Shown here: positions 24,074 to 34,000 of the stretch, piece after piece
Layout of the letters: each line of letters begins with the position of its first letter
Numbering within the stretch: position 1 is the first letter of the stretch
Assembly: GCA_020348385.1 (NCBI GenBank)
Contig: CP070750.1
Coordinates: 3,061,933 to 3,099,445, forward strand
Direction: 5' to 3'
DNA length: 37,513 bases
Origin: Candidatus Aminicenantota bacterium
GTDB lineage: Bacteria > Acidobacteriota > Aminicenantia > Aminicenantales > Aminicenantaceae
Translations under genes and position numbers: made by a program
The notes under the pieces: model-generated
Databases searched by the model: none
Seen by the model: only the letters and a program-made list of their open reading frames with translations
What the model was told of the DNA's origin: nothing

Positions 24074-26740
24074 GTGAAAAACTGGAAAATTGCTTCCAAT
24101 ATATTACTTCTCTGCCTCATTCTTCCTATTTCGCTCCTTGCCCAGGATAAACCCTCCACAGAACAAAAGATCGTGCGGGCCATCCGGACCGACGAACCGA
24201 TCACCATAGACGGAGTTCTGGAAGAACAAATCTGGCAGAACGAAGCTTATTGCGATTTTGTTCAGTCCGATCCAACCGACGGCGCCCCTCCTACAGAAAA
24301 AACCGAAGTGTGGGTCGCCTTCGACGATAAAAACCTTTATGTGGCTGCTCGATTGCACGATTCTCAACCGGAAAAGATCATCCGACGTCTCGGCAGAAGA
24401 GACGATCTTGTGGATTCGGATTGGTTCATATTTGCTGTGGATCCCTATTACGACCGGCGAACAGGGTTTCAATTTGGAGTGAATCCTGCCGGGTCGATCG
24501 TGGATTGGACATTGCTCAATGATGCATGGGACGACACGACGTGGGATGGAGTATGGGAAACTCGGGCTGCGATAGATGACCAAGGCTGGAGCGTGGAAAT
24601 CCGCATCCCTTACAACCAGCTACGATTTGCCAAAAAGGACGAATATGTATGGGGTGTGAACTTTCGGAGGGTCATCCGGCGCAATAATGAACGAATGGGA
24701 TTTGTTTGGATCCCCAAGGAAGAAAGCGCCTATGTCTCCCGTTTTGCAAAACTGGAAGGCATTCAGGATATCCGCCCTGGGAGACATGTCGAAATTCTTC
24801 CTTATACCGTTGGCCAGGCCCAATACAGCCCAAAAGTCCAGGGAAATCCTTTTGAGCAAGGGAGAGAATACACAGCAAATGCAGGATTTGATTTGAAGTT
24901 GGGACTCAAGAGCAATCTGACTTTGGATGCAACCATCAATCCGGATTTTGGACAAGTTGAGGTCGATCCGGCAGTGATCAATCTCAGCGCTTTTGAAACA
25001 TTCTATACAGAAAAAAGGCCCTTTTTCATCGAAGGAGCCAATATTTTCGACGAATTCGGCAGAGGTGGAGCCACTTCCAATGCCAGCATCAGCTGGTCCC
25101 AACCCACCTTCTTTTACAGCCGGCGGATCGGGAGATCGCCGGGAGGCTTTGTTACACAGGACGGACATGTGAATTTCCCAAACCGTTCCACCATCCTCGG
25201 TGCACTCAAGCTTACAGGGAAAGTCGGGGAAGGTTGGAGTATCGGGGCCCTTAGCTCATTGACATCGCGTGAATATGCAGAAATCGACCATTTAGGAGAC
25301 AGATTCAGGCAAGAAGTGGAACCGTTCTCCTTCTACGGTGTGCTCCGCTCCCAGAAGGAATTCAACCAAGGAAAACAGGGTGTCGGGTTTATTGCCACAT
25401 CGGTCATCCGAGACTTGAGGGACGAAATTTTGGATATGATTATGAACCGCCAAGCATTCAGCCTGGGATTGGATGGTTGGTCATTCCTGGACAAAGACCA
25501 AGCCTGGGTTCTCACAGGCTGGTTCGGAGTCACTCATGTGAAAGGCAGCAGTGACAACATTCTTAGGCTGCAACGCTCTTCTCTTCATTATTTTCAACGC
25601 CCTGATGCGACTCATCTCGAAATGGATGAACAGGCAACATCTCTTACTGGCTGGGGAGCTCGGATCGCGGTCAATAAACAAAAGGGGCAATTCCTGTTTA
25701 ACGCTTCCCTAGGTGCCCTTTCTCCTGGATTCGACCCGAACGACATCGGGTTTCAATCTAATAGCTCCGATATCATCAATTTTCATTTCCTTGCAGGATA
25801 CCATTGGCCGCACCCAGGAAAAATCTTCCGCAACTGGCTCCTCTTCGGCGGACCCTTCCGGAATTATGATTTTGGCGGGAATAAATTTTGGGATGGATAC
25901 CTCCTTGCCGTTCAAGGACAACTCTTGAACTATTGGAGGATTAACACACTGCTGGCCTACAACCCCAAAACTGTGAGCAAAACCTTGACAAGAGGAGGTC
26001 CTCTTGCACTCATCCCTTCAGGATATCAAATAGATTTCGAGATCTCGACAGATGGCCGCAAACCGATCGTCTTGTTTGCCAATGAAAGCTTGTACAACAG
26101 ACCATCTGAAGGGTACAGATGGATGGGCAGTCTATCCCTCCAGTTGAAGCCCAGCAGCAAGTTCAGTTTTTCATTCGGACCGGGATACACGGTAAGGCGC
26201 TCGATCCTCCAATGGGTAACCAATGTGAAGGATCCCTACATGACGGAAACCTACGAGACACGCCACGTCTTTTCCAGGATCCATCAACAGGTTCTTTCCG
26301 GAGAAATCCGGCTGAACTGGATTTTCACACCTCGTCTGAGTCTGCAGCTCTATCTTCAGCCGTTTCTTGCTGTTGGAAAATACGATAAATTTAGGGAATT
26401 GGCCCAGCCGAATAGTTTTGATTACAATATTTACGGTCAGGAGCAGTCCACAATCGATTATGAAAGTGGGATTTATACCGTCTATCCTGACGGCCCAGAA
26501 GGCCCCTCCCCTGCTTTTACCTTTCACAATCCCGATTTTAACTTAAAGTCCCTCAGAGGAACGGTGGTTTTGCGCTGGGAATACCTCCCCGGTTCCACCC
26601 TTTATTTTGTTTGGACGCAAAACCGGGCAGACTATGGACACCCGGGGGACCTCAATTTAGAAAGGGATCTGAAAGCCCTGTTAACAGCTCCAGGAGATAA
26701 TGTTCTGCTTGTTAAGATCTCTTATCGTTGGAATCTATAG
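24074..26740 (+). CDS. CBM9-like domain plus DUF5916 outer-membrane barrel protein
   Basis: An 888-residue exported protein. It has a signal peptide (to about residue 23, SLLAQ) and a carbohydrate-binding family 9-like β-sandwich (about 30-220: ITIDGVLEEQIWQ, VWVAFDDKNLYVAARL, WSVEIRIPYNQLRF). The DUF5916 region follows (about 235-888), with a plug-like start (LTLDATINPDFGQVEVDPAVINLSAFETF-type stretch, then KRPFFIEG) and many amphipathic strands ending in KISYRWNL, an aromatic-rich C-terminus typical of outer-membrane barrels. It may bind or take up glycans; no transporter partner is visible. GTG 24074 has GGAG 7 bases upstream. It ends one base before the convergent DUF4097 gene. Confidence 0.88.
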   Translation: MKNWKIASNILLLCLILPISLLAQDKPSTEQKIVRAIRTDEPITIDGVLEEQIWQNEAYCDFVQSDPTDGAPPTEKTEVWVAFDDKNLYVAARLHDSQPEKIIRRLGRRDDLVDSDWFIFAVDPYYDRRTGFQFGVNPAGSIVDWTLLNDAWDDTTWDGVWETRAAIDDQGWSVEIRIPYNQLRFAKKDEYVWGVNFRRVIRRNNERMGFVWIPKEESAYVSRFAKLEGIQDIRPGRHVEILPYTVGQAQYSPKVQGNPFEQGREYTANAGFDLKLGLKSNLTLDATINPDFGQVEVDPAVINLSAFETFYTEKRPFFIEGANIFDEFGRGGATSNASISWSQPTFFYSRRIGRSPGGFVTQDGHVNFPNRSTILGALKLTGKVGEGWSIGALSSLTSREYAEIDHLGDRFRQEVEPFSFYGVLRSQKEFNQGKQGVGFIATSVIRDLRDEILDMIMNRQAFSLGLDGWSFLDKDQAWVLTGWFGVTHVKGSSDNILRLQRSSLHYFQRPDATHLEMDEQATSLTGWGARIAVNKQKGQFLFNASLGALSPGFDPNDIGFQSNSSDIINFHFLAGYHWPHPGKIFRNWLLFGGPFRNYDFGGNKFWDGYLLAVQGQLLNYWRINTLLAYNPKTVSKTLTRGGPLALIPSGYQIDFEISTDGRKPIVLFANESLYNRPSEGYRWMGSLSLQLKPSSKFSFSFGPGYTVRRSILQWVTNVKDPYMTETYETRHVFSRIHQQVLSGEIRLNWIFTPRLSLQLYLQPFLAVGKYDKFRELAQPNSFDYNIYGQEQSTIDYESGIYTVYPDGPEGPSPAFTFHNPDFNLKSLRGTVVLRWEYLPGSTLYFVWTQNRADYGHPGDLNLERDLKALLTAPGDNVLLVKISYRWNL

Positions 26741-26741
26741 A

Positions 26742-27071
26742 TTACTTGACGACTCTACCTTTGACATTCTGAATATTGACGCTTCCGCTCCCATCCTCTT
26801 TGATGATAACATCTCCCACGACATCATCGATGTAGATTGAACCGGATCCATCACTCACCTTGACATTTTTTCCGATGTCATTGATCTTGATCGTTCCGGA
26901 TCCATCATCAACCGACACTCCCCCAGTCACATTCCTAATATCGACCATCCCTGATCCGTCGTGGATGTTCACATCGCCTCTAATGTCACGAACAGTAATC
27001 TCGCCCGATCCATCGTCTATCTGAAGATTCCCGTCGATATCTTTGACGTTCACTTCCCCCGAGCCGTCATC
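26742..27071 (-). repeat. Six-fold 54-bp coding repeat (DGSG units)
   Basis: The coding repeat of the DUF4097 gene: units of 54 bases (18 codons), the last step 57 bases, each centred on DGSG. Protein conservation is strong while DNA identity is only moderate, as expected for an old structural repeat. Confidence 0.75.
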
Positions 27072-27449
27072 GACTTCCACATCCATATTATTGGGGATCC
27101 TGACTGTCAGGTTGATCACGCGTGTGCGGAAATTGATGTTGGGGAACTGATTTTTGAATGTGCTGACCAAAATCGCCTTGCTCCCCTGCTTTTTCAATTC
27201 AAGCTTGACCCTATCCTTCACGTAATCCTCGATGTCCTTTTCGTTTTTTCCCTTCACGATGATCTCTGCTTCCACCTCGATGCTTCTCAGGGAATTTTCT
27301 CCTGTCACATGAAGGAATCCAGACCCGCAATCGATAACTAGTTTGTCGATCCCATCGGCAGACAAACTCATTCGTTCAGTCTTTTCAAAAGAAAAAGCTA
27401 TGGACAGACAAAAAACGAACAACACCAGAAATGTTATTTTGGATTTCAC
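26742..27449 (-). CDS. DUF4097 family protein with DGSG repeats
   Basis: A 235-residue exported protein. It has a signal peptide (to about residue 20), an N-terminal β-region with CGSGFLHVTG and IEVEAEIIVKG, and a C-terminal repeat region typical of DUF4097 adhesin-like proteins. Six D/H/S/E-DGSG motifs stand at residues 127, 145, 163, 181, 199 and 218, so each turn is 18 residues (the last 19). This predicts a right-handed β-helix or roll. Its role is unknown; relatives are envelope or anti-sigma associated. GTG 27449 has a strong AGGAGG. It converges on the DUF5916 gene with a single base between stop codons and has no terminator. Confidence 0.85.
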   Translation of the reverse strand: MKSKITFLVLFVFCLSIAFSFEKTERMSLSADGIDKLVIDCGSGFLHVTGENSLRSIEVEAEIIVKGKNEKDIEDYVKDRVKLELKKQGSKAILVSTFKNQFPNINFRTRVINLTVRIPNNMDVEVDDGSGEVNVKDIDGNLQIDDGSGEITVRDIRGDVNIHDGSGMVDIRNVTGGVSVDDGSGTIKINDIGKNVKVSDGSGSIYIDDVVGDVIIKEDGSGSVNIQNVKGRVVK

Positions 27450-27705
27450 AACTACCTCCTAAATGAGCATTCTCTAATATAGACGAAGAATGAGTGAAAA
27501 AAGTTTACTAAATCAATCCGCAAGCTTTATCGAGAAGCCTTTTCTTCAAATCAGGATCGTAAGGATATGGTTAAGGGAGCTCATTCCGTCAAAATTGTTT
27601 GTAGAAAGCCTGATGTCAGGGATGCTGAGGTTTTCTTTTGAGTGTCGGGGAAGATGTCGAAGCAATACGCAAAAGGGATAGTTCGAAGGTGGCGTAAAAA
27701 GAAAT

Positions 27706-30700
27706 TTATCTCACTAACGGAATATCACCTGCCACTCCAAAAGCATATGCCCTGATCTGCCTTAAGTACCAGGTGCCGTTTGATGGTCTCCACACAGCTA
27801 TATCCGTCTTCCCATCACCATCGTAATCTCCAGGTACCGGAATATCACCCGCCACTCCAAAAGCATATGCCCTGATCTGTCTTAAGTACCAGGTGCCATT
27901 CGATGGTCTCCACACAGCTAGTTCCGTCTTCCCATCACCATCGTAGTCTCCAGGTACCGGAATATCACCCGCCACTCCAAAAGCATATGCCCTGATCTGT
28001 CTTAAATACCAGGTGCCATTCGATGGTCTCCACACAGCTATATCCGTTATCCCATCACCATCGTAATCTCCAGGTACTGGAATATCCCCGACCACTCCAA
28101 AAGCATATGCCCTGATCTGTCTTAAATACCAAGTGCCGTTCGATGGTCTCCACACGGCTATATCCGTTATCCCATCTCCATTATAATCTCCAGGTACCGG
28201 AATATCACCCGCCACTCCATAGGAAAACTCCCCTATATCTTTCAAATACCAGGTGCCATTCGATGGTCTCCACACGGCTATATCCGTTATCCCATCCCCA
28301 TTATAATCACCAGGGACAGGGATGTCTCCTGAGACTCCATAGGAATACTCCCCAAGCCCACGAAAAAGCCAAGTTCCATCAGAAGGCCTGAATAGCGATA
28401 TATCTGATTTCCCATCATCATCATAATCATGGCTGTCGAAGACATAATACCCGGCGATAATCGGTTCTTCCTGTGTTGTGAATTGCCAATCCGGCCCATG
28501 AGATTCCCCGCACAAATTCTTCGCAACAACTTTCCAATAATATGTCGTATTGTAATTCAGTGCGCTGAGTCCATAGGAGCTGTTGGAAACATTTTCCACA
28601 AATGGCGGTGATGGACTTGTCCCAAAGTATACATCATACGAGTCTGCACCAGCGCAGTCATCCCAGTCCAAATCGGTCTCTAAAGGTATGTTTACCGATT
28701 GATCGAGAGGGATCGGCTGGGAGGGACTCGTTGGCGAGGGGCAGCCTGTTGTGAAATTCCACTCAGGCCCTGAAGAATTCCCACAGCTATTTTTAGCGAC
28801 AATATTCCAAAAATACGTGGTGTTTACGCTCAATCCCCCTGGATCGAATGAACTCGCTACGACGTTTCCGACAAAAGGTGGAGAAGAAGATGATCCAAAA
28901 TAAACATCATAAGATTCAGCTCCCGGACAATCATTCCAATCCACAATAGTATTTATTAAAACGCCGCCCGCAAAATCGGGTGGCGAGGGATTCTTAGGAT
29001 GCCCTGGAAGACATATGGCCTGATTAAGATTAAGCATGCCCTCTGTTAAGCAAGTATCCACCAATGAGGGAAGAGGCGTAACATTATTCAATATTCTGTT
29101 CTTTCTTTCCTCCACTGTTTCAGAAGGAAAGCGCGCCGCTAACAGCGCAACAGCACCTGTGACATGAGGCGCTGCCATGGAAGTTCCGCTTTTATAACCA
29201 TAACCATAAAAATCTGCGGTCCCGATTCCCACGTCATCGATGAGCCACCCATTGAACTCGTCTTGGAAATCTGTCACAAGATGAAATCTGAATCTGAAAT
29301 TGGCTGTTTTGACAGAATCTGGGATGAGTGCGTTCCATGGCACATACCAGTAGTAAACAGCTTGAACAAAATCCATCAAAGAGTGCCACGTGCTTCCACC
29401 ATCGCCAGAGACTTCGACATAGCCATGGTCAACAGGAAAAAATGGTTCCAACGCCTCGGCCGAACCGAAACCCAAATAAAGGCTTTGTCCGACCGATCCT
29501 GACAGATCGATATCTGAGGCGTTCATCAGCCAGGAATCTGTATCAGGCAAATAAAGTGTTCCTGGGGAGTCGCTCCAGAAATTTGGAGGACTGGGAACAG
29601 GATATAAAGGATTTTCAAAGATTTCTTGGTCGGATGATATGGCCCAGGAATTGTTGATGCCTCCCGTTAACCAGTTCCCTGCACCTGATTCCATATCGTC
29701 AAAAAAGATATCCCCAAATTGAGGATAATAGACGGCCGGAATAGTACTGAGGATCTCGATCCCTGGGGCACCAAGGTCAACACTCGTCGCTCCCCAGTTG
29801 AAATTTTGCCATCCCATATAATCCACTGCGGTCACAGAGATTATGTTGGGGCAAGGATAAGATGAAGGATAATGAGGAGTGACATCGGTATCCATCCAAT
29901 CATTTCCGGCCGCAGCACATAACATGATGCCAGCGGCTCCCATGGCATCGATAGCGCTTTCCATAACAGGGTCGTACTCTCCTCCGCCAAATGAAGCGTT
30001 GGCTGCAACGATATTCTGTCCGTAGGTGGTTTTTAAATTGATCAGATAATCGATGCATTCTATGGCATCCGCATCGGTTCCATAACCAGTTGCATCCAAA
30101 AACTTTGTTGATATGATTTTGACGTTCCAGTTCACTCCGACAACCCCTAAGTTGTTGTTTCCTGCCGCGCCTATCGTTCCTGCACAATGGGTTCCGTGGC
30201 TATGATCATCCCAAGGTTCCCCGTTTGGAATGATCGCATTGATTCCATGGATGTCATCGACGTAGCCGTTTCCATCATTATCGACACCATCGGCAATTTC
30301 CCCAGGATTCACCCATAAATTGGGGATGAGGTCAGGGTGATTGTAATCGATGCCCGTGTCGATGACTCCGACAATGACATTCGAAGAACCTGTTGTTAAA
30401 TCCCAGGCTTCAGGAGCGTTGATATCTATGTCGGGAGGACCTCCTGTCTGACCCGTATTATGCAGCCCCCACAGGTAGCTGAAATTCGGATCATCTGGAA
30501 TATTGGTATCGACATGAAGGTAGAAATTGGGAGACACAGCTTCGACTTGGGGATTTTTTGAGAGAGACTGGATCATCTGCTGAGTGGTTCTTAGCTTCGA
30601 TCTAAAAAGAGCGTATTCTCTTGTTTCAAACTTTGCGAGAGCCTTGTATCTTTTTGCCACAGCAGACTGATTAGAATTGGCAATGGCGTTGACAGCACCA

Positions 30701-30909
30701 CGACTCACTTTCGGTTTGAACTTAATCAACACCTCCCCCTCTACATATTTAGCCTTGCCATTATTTCCGATCTTTTTCTGAAGACCATGATTGCCATTTC
30801 CATTTGCGATGGAGGTCAGAGGAGGAATGAAAAAACCTATTGTAAAAACGACGATACCCAAAATAGCGATTTGTGTAACTTTTTCCTTGGAAGAGCATGA
30901 GTTTTTCAT
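27706..30909 (-). CDS. Exported S8 subtilisin-like protease with FN3-like and FG-GAP-like repeats
   Basis: A 1067-residue secreted subtilase. It has a signal peptide (about 1-36) and an inhibitor-like propeptide (about 55-132: GEVLIKFKP, VEAVSPNF). The S8 catalytic domain has Asp184 (VIDTGID), His238 (HSHGTHCAGT), oxyanion Asn336 (AAAGND) and Ser577 (SGTSMAAPH). An insertion of about 170 residues (about 398-565: DDMESGAGNWLTG, WLIDDVGIG), resembling a jelly-roll binding module, separates Asn336 from Ser577. Two FN3-like domains follow (about 640-820; SYDVYFG, YFWNIVAKN), then six 40-residue repeats (SNGTWYLRQI, GDIPVPGDYDGDG) with D-x-D-x-D-G calcium loops. The promoter at 30987-31015 and a 12-bp hairpin in the leader mark its 5' end. 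It digests protein outside the cell. Confidence 0.93.
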   Translation of the reverse strand: MKNSCSSKEKVTQIAILGIVVFTIGFFIPPLTSIANGNGNHGLQKKIGNNGKAKYVEGEVLIKFKPKVSRGAVNAIANSNQSAVAKRYKALAKFETREYALFRSKLRTTQQMIQSLSKNPQVEAVSPNFYLHVDTNIPDDPNFSYLWGLHNTGQTGGPPDIDINAPEAWDLTTGSSNVIVGVIDTGIDYNHPDLIPNLWVNPGEIADGVDNDGNGYVDDIHGINAIIPNGEPWDDHSHGTHCAGTIGAAGNNNLGVVGVNWNVKIISTKFLDATGYGTDADAIECIDYLINLKTTYGQNIVAANASFGGGEYDPVMESAIDAMGAAGIMLCAAAGNDWMDTDVTPHYPSSYPCPNIISVTAVDYMGWQNFNWGATSVDLGAPGIEILSTIPAVYYPQFGDIFFDDMESGAGNWLTGGINNSWAISSDQEIFENPLYPVPSPPNFWSDSPGTLYLPDTDSWLMNASDIDLSGSVGQSLYLGFGSAEALEPFFPVDHGYVEVSGDGGSTWHSLMDFVQAVYYWYVPWNALIPDSVKTANFRFRFHLVTDFQDEFNGWLIDDVGIGTADFYGYGYKSGTSMAAPHVTGAVALLAARFPSETVEERKNRILNNVTPLPSLVDTCLTEGMLNLNQAICLPGHPKNPSPPDFAGGVLINTIVDWNDCPGAESYDVYFGSSSSPPFVGNVVASSFDPGGLSVNTTYFWNIVAKNSCGNSSGPEWNFTTGCPSPTSPSQPIPLDQSVNIPLETDLDWDDCAGADSYDVYFGTSPSPPFVENVSNSSYGLSALNYNTTYYWKVVAKNLCGESHGPDWQFTTQEEPIIAGYYVFDSHDYDDDGKSDISLFRPSDGTWLFRGLGEYSYGVSGDIPVPGDYNGDGITDIAVWRPSNGTWYLKDIGEFSYGVAGDIPVPGDYNGDGITDIAVWRPSNGTWYLRQIRAYAFGVVGDIPVPGDYDGDGITDIAVWRPSNGTWYLRQIRAYAFGVAGDIPVPGDYDGDGKTELAVWRPSNGTWYLRQIRAYAFGVAGDIPVPGDYDGDGKTDIAVWRPSNGTWYLRQIRAYAFGVAGDIPLVR
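27718..28440 (-). repeat. Six tandem 120-bp coding repeats
   Basis: Exactly 120 bases per unit (40 codons), six units, encoding the FG-GAP/VCBS-like repeats at the subtilase C-terminus. The three units nearest the stop codon are the most alike, with about 7 differences per 120 bases between neighbours counted by eye. The units nearest the FN3 domains are clearly diverged. The last unit stops part-way (GDIPLVR). Confidence 0.9.
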
Positions 30910-30935
30910 ATCTTTCCCTACTTCTTCAATCTATG

Positions 30936-30965
30936 CCCTTTATTTTTTTTTACAAAAATAAAGGG
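30936..30965. promoter_or_regulatory. 12-bp perfect hairpin in the subtilase mRNA leader
   Basis: The arms CCCTTTATTTTT (30936-30947) and AAAAATAAAGGG (30954-30965) are perfectly complementary around a 6-base loop. It lies 26 bases upstream of the subtilase ATG and inside its predicted leader. In the reading direction of the gene no T-run follows the stem, so it is not a normal terminator. It could stabilise the mRNA or modulate translation. Confidence 0.55.
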
Positions 30966-30986
30966 ATCAATTAAATCTGTGTATTA

Positions 30987-31015
30987 AATGTAAGACAGGC
31001 TGTGAATCCGGTCAA
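30987..31015 (-). promoter_or_regulatory. Candidate subtilase promoter
   Basis: Reading leftward, TTGACC (31010-31015), 17 bases, then TACATT (30987-30992). The transcript would start near 30980, giving a leader of about 70 bases that contains the 12-bp hairpin. Confidence 0.5.
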
Positions 31016-31070
31016 TCCCCTTTTGAGATGAGATTAAAGGGTGAGATGTATAAGTGTGTAATCTTGTTAT

Positions 31071-34000
31071 TTACTTTATGTAGCCTAAAGCTTTTAGGTT
31101 TTCAAGGATCTTTTCATAGATCTGCTTAATGTCGATTTCTCTTTTTACGGGATCACCCTTAAAGAGAGCCTTTTCACTAAGCACCAATAACCAGCCTTTG
31201 CCCGGTTCGACAGGTATTAGATCATCGGGTCCAAAGGAAGTGGATTCTTGGAATTCCTCGATTTCGGGGGCCATAAGCTGGACGTTTGTAGGTTTCAGCC
31301 CTAACGCTTTCCAATCGATCAGAAGGCGACAATTTGTTTTTTCCTCGGCCCAACTGGCCAGAGATATCAAGACTTTGTCTTTTTTCACATAGGTCGTGAC
31401 CAGGATATCTTCGTGATCGGTTTTTATCGGACATGATGGAGACCAATACCCGATCATTTCTGAGTTCTCCATGCCGAATTCATCCCAGAATTCCCACATA
31501 GAAGCCGGATTTCCAGACCATGGGAGCCGGGCTGTCATACCGTACAGCATTCCTCGCCATGCATTCCCACCGCCCTGCAGCATCTCCCCCATCAGTCCAA
31601 ATGGAATCCCCGATACTTCCACGAGCCAAAAGTCAGGGGGATAATCATAGTCAAAATACTCTCCGAACCAGAGCCGGTTGATGTAAGGAAAATGTTCGAG
31701 GTAAAGATTAGCGCTGTTGGCGAATCCATCCCGGGGATTGAACTGGTTGGCCGAATGAAGGTCTATCAGCGCGCCTTCCTTATTCCTGTCCAGGATTTTT
31801 CTCAGCCGCTTCATCACAGTCCGGTCAAAAGCTACGTCATCGATGTACAGGCCGTCAATCCCGACATTATTCACCAGCCAATTCAGGCCTTCCAGGTAAT
31901 AATTGTGCCACCGGGATACACCGCTGTTGATGATAGCGGCATCCTTCAACTTAGGCACGAACCATCCGTTGATATAGTTAGAGACCAGGTGCTCCTGGAG
32001 CCAGGAAAATCCGCCTCCTGGGCCATCGGAAAAAATCTCATCGCCAAAGCTCCGCAATGCGAATATCTCCGGTGCTCTGTTGGTGAGCTCCCGAACAGTG
32101 TAATAAATTTTGACCTTAAGGCCACTCTCATGAGCCCGGTCGATGTATTGTTTCATCTCGAGGGGACGGAGAAAGGGATAGTTAATGTAGGGATTGATAT
32201 CATTGGCATGATGGATGTTGATGGTGTTCGCCCCAGTCGCGGTTATTTCTTCCACAGGTTTGTATGCATGATAGAACCGAGTGGACCATTGCGCTTTGGT
32301 ATCCAGTGTTTTGAATGGCGTAATCAGGAGCGAAAAGTTGTAGTGTAGCTCCTCCCCTCTTTTTATCGTACGTTCTCCGCTGGAAGCCTTAATCATAAAA
32401 GTCTCCTCATCTTCTTGAATAAAATCGCAACGCCCCTTTCCCTCGTTCCACCAAGATCGGGGCATGAAAAGCGGCTTGAGCTGATAAAAATTGGTGTTTA
32501 GAGGGCGAGAATAACGTTCGTCCCTAAAACTGCACTGCAATCCAGCGTTCACATCTCCTATCCAAGCTGAATCCTGGTTTTTTTCAGGATCCCATTTCCA
32601 ATGGTATTGTTCGGGACACAATCCTCCTTTAAAGCCCATCCCCATCATGAATTTGGTCACATCCCTTCTGAGGGGAACTTCCAGGCTAATATCATCGATC
32701 TGGAAGTCCTCCTGGGTTGTAATTATGATGTTGAATTCGACATATCCGTCGAACTCCATATGAGCCGAACACGTCATGGTAAGAGGGCCGGCCGTATTTG
32801 TGGATTCCCAGGCGATAACGCCTTCTGCCTTTTTTGTGATCTCTGCTCCATTCTCGGTCCAAGGAAGAACAGTGGCATTGGCATCTTCTAGAACAAGTTT
32901 AATAGGAGAAGCTAAAATCTCTCGGCCTTCCTTTCCTATTTCAGTCACTTCCGGAGTGAAATAACTCTGAATGCTCTGCAACAGTCCGGATTTGGCGATG
33001 GTTACTTCCCGTCCCAAACAGCTCACCTTGGTACTGTCTAGTTTCAGGGGCGTGAATGGCGGGACAATGTCATCATCCAGAGCAAGAGTGGAATCGAGCC
33101 AGCGGAGGCGGGAATGTCTCCATGGATCGCTGTCCCCTGCATCTTCAAGTGTTTCCTCTGTCACTTCCAACAACACCATAACCTGACTGCTTTCCATCCC
33201 GGCCGGAGCTATCGTCACTTCGCCCTTGTACTCACCAGGGGGGAGATCTTGAGGAACCTGGATACCACACCATAGAGCCTGGATCTTTCCCTGTTCGACA
33301 GGGCAGGCTTTGATGAATGATTTACCTGTCCAATCGACCCCTCCCGTGTTGAAACATCGGGAAGACGATGCAGGAATCACATCCTCTGTTTGGGTGTTTT
33401 TAAACTTGCTAAATGAGATTTGGAGATCCGTTATTGCAGAGCGACAGGCATACACCCCTATCTGGAAAGCATAAAATTCTCCTCGGCTGGCCGATCCTTT
33501 AAAAATTTTGAGGGGACCTTGTTGAATCCATCTGTAAGGCAAATCGTTCGTCATGCGAATCGGATAAAACCGATTCTCAGGGAAAAGAAGATAGGAAGAT
33601 GAGGGATATCTATCCAACAAATCTTCTATTTCTGTGTCTGTTGCGATAACCTCCATCGGGTAGAAGCTGTTAAGAGGGTCGATGGCCTGAAATTCCTTCA
33701 CATCGGCCTGGGCAAACTCGCTGGGATTAAGAGAAAACAAAGCATCATGTGTCAAGCCATGAGATTGAAGCCACTCTGCCTCTGCCGTTTGTTCAGGCAA
33801 AGGATATGTCACCTTGGGGTAATTGCTTCGGCCCTCCATGTGATAAGGAAGATAGTACAAAAAATATTTTCCTGGACCGCTTGTCGGCTGGAAGACAAAA
33901 TCGCTGAATTCGCGATTGATTCTTATCCGGCATAAATTTAAAACCTGTCTTCCAGTCTGGGCATCAACCAGAATGGTCGCTTTTTGCTTAGGATTTCGAT

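Noticed and set aside
27490..27681. A 63-codon frame in the gap between the DUF4097 and subtilase genes
   Set aside because: No ribosome binding site, no recognisable domain and an arginine-rich odd composition. The 256-base gap may hold a decayed gene, but no frame reads like a known protein.
27718..28440. Regularly spaced repeats that could suggest a CRISPR array
   Set aside because: The units are contiguous 120-bp coding repeats in frame with the subtilase, without unique spacers.
31692..32348. A 218-codon frame antisense to the glycosidase-like gene
   Set aside because: Fully inside a well-supported gene on the other strand, with no family resemblance.
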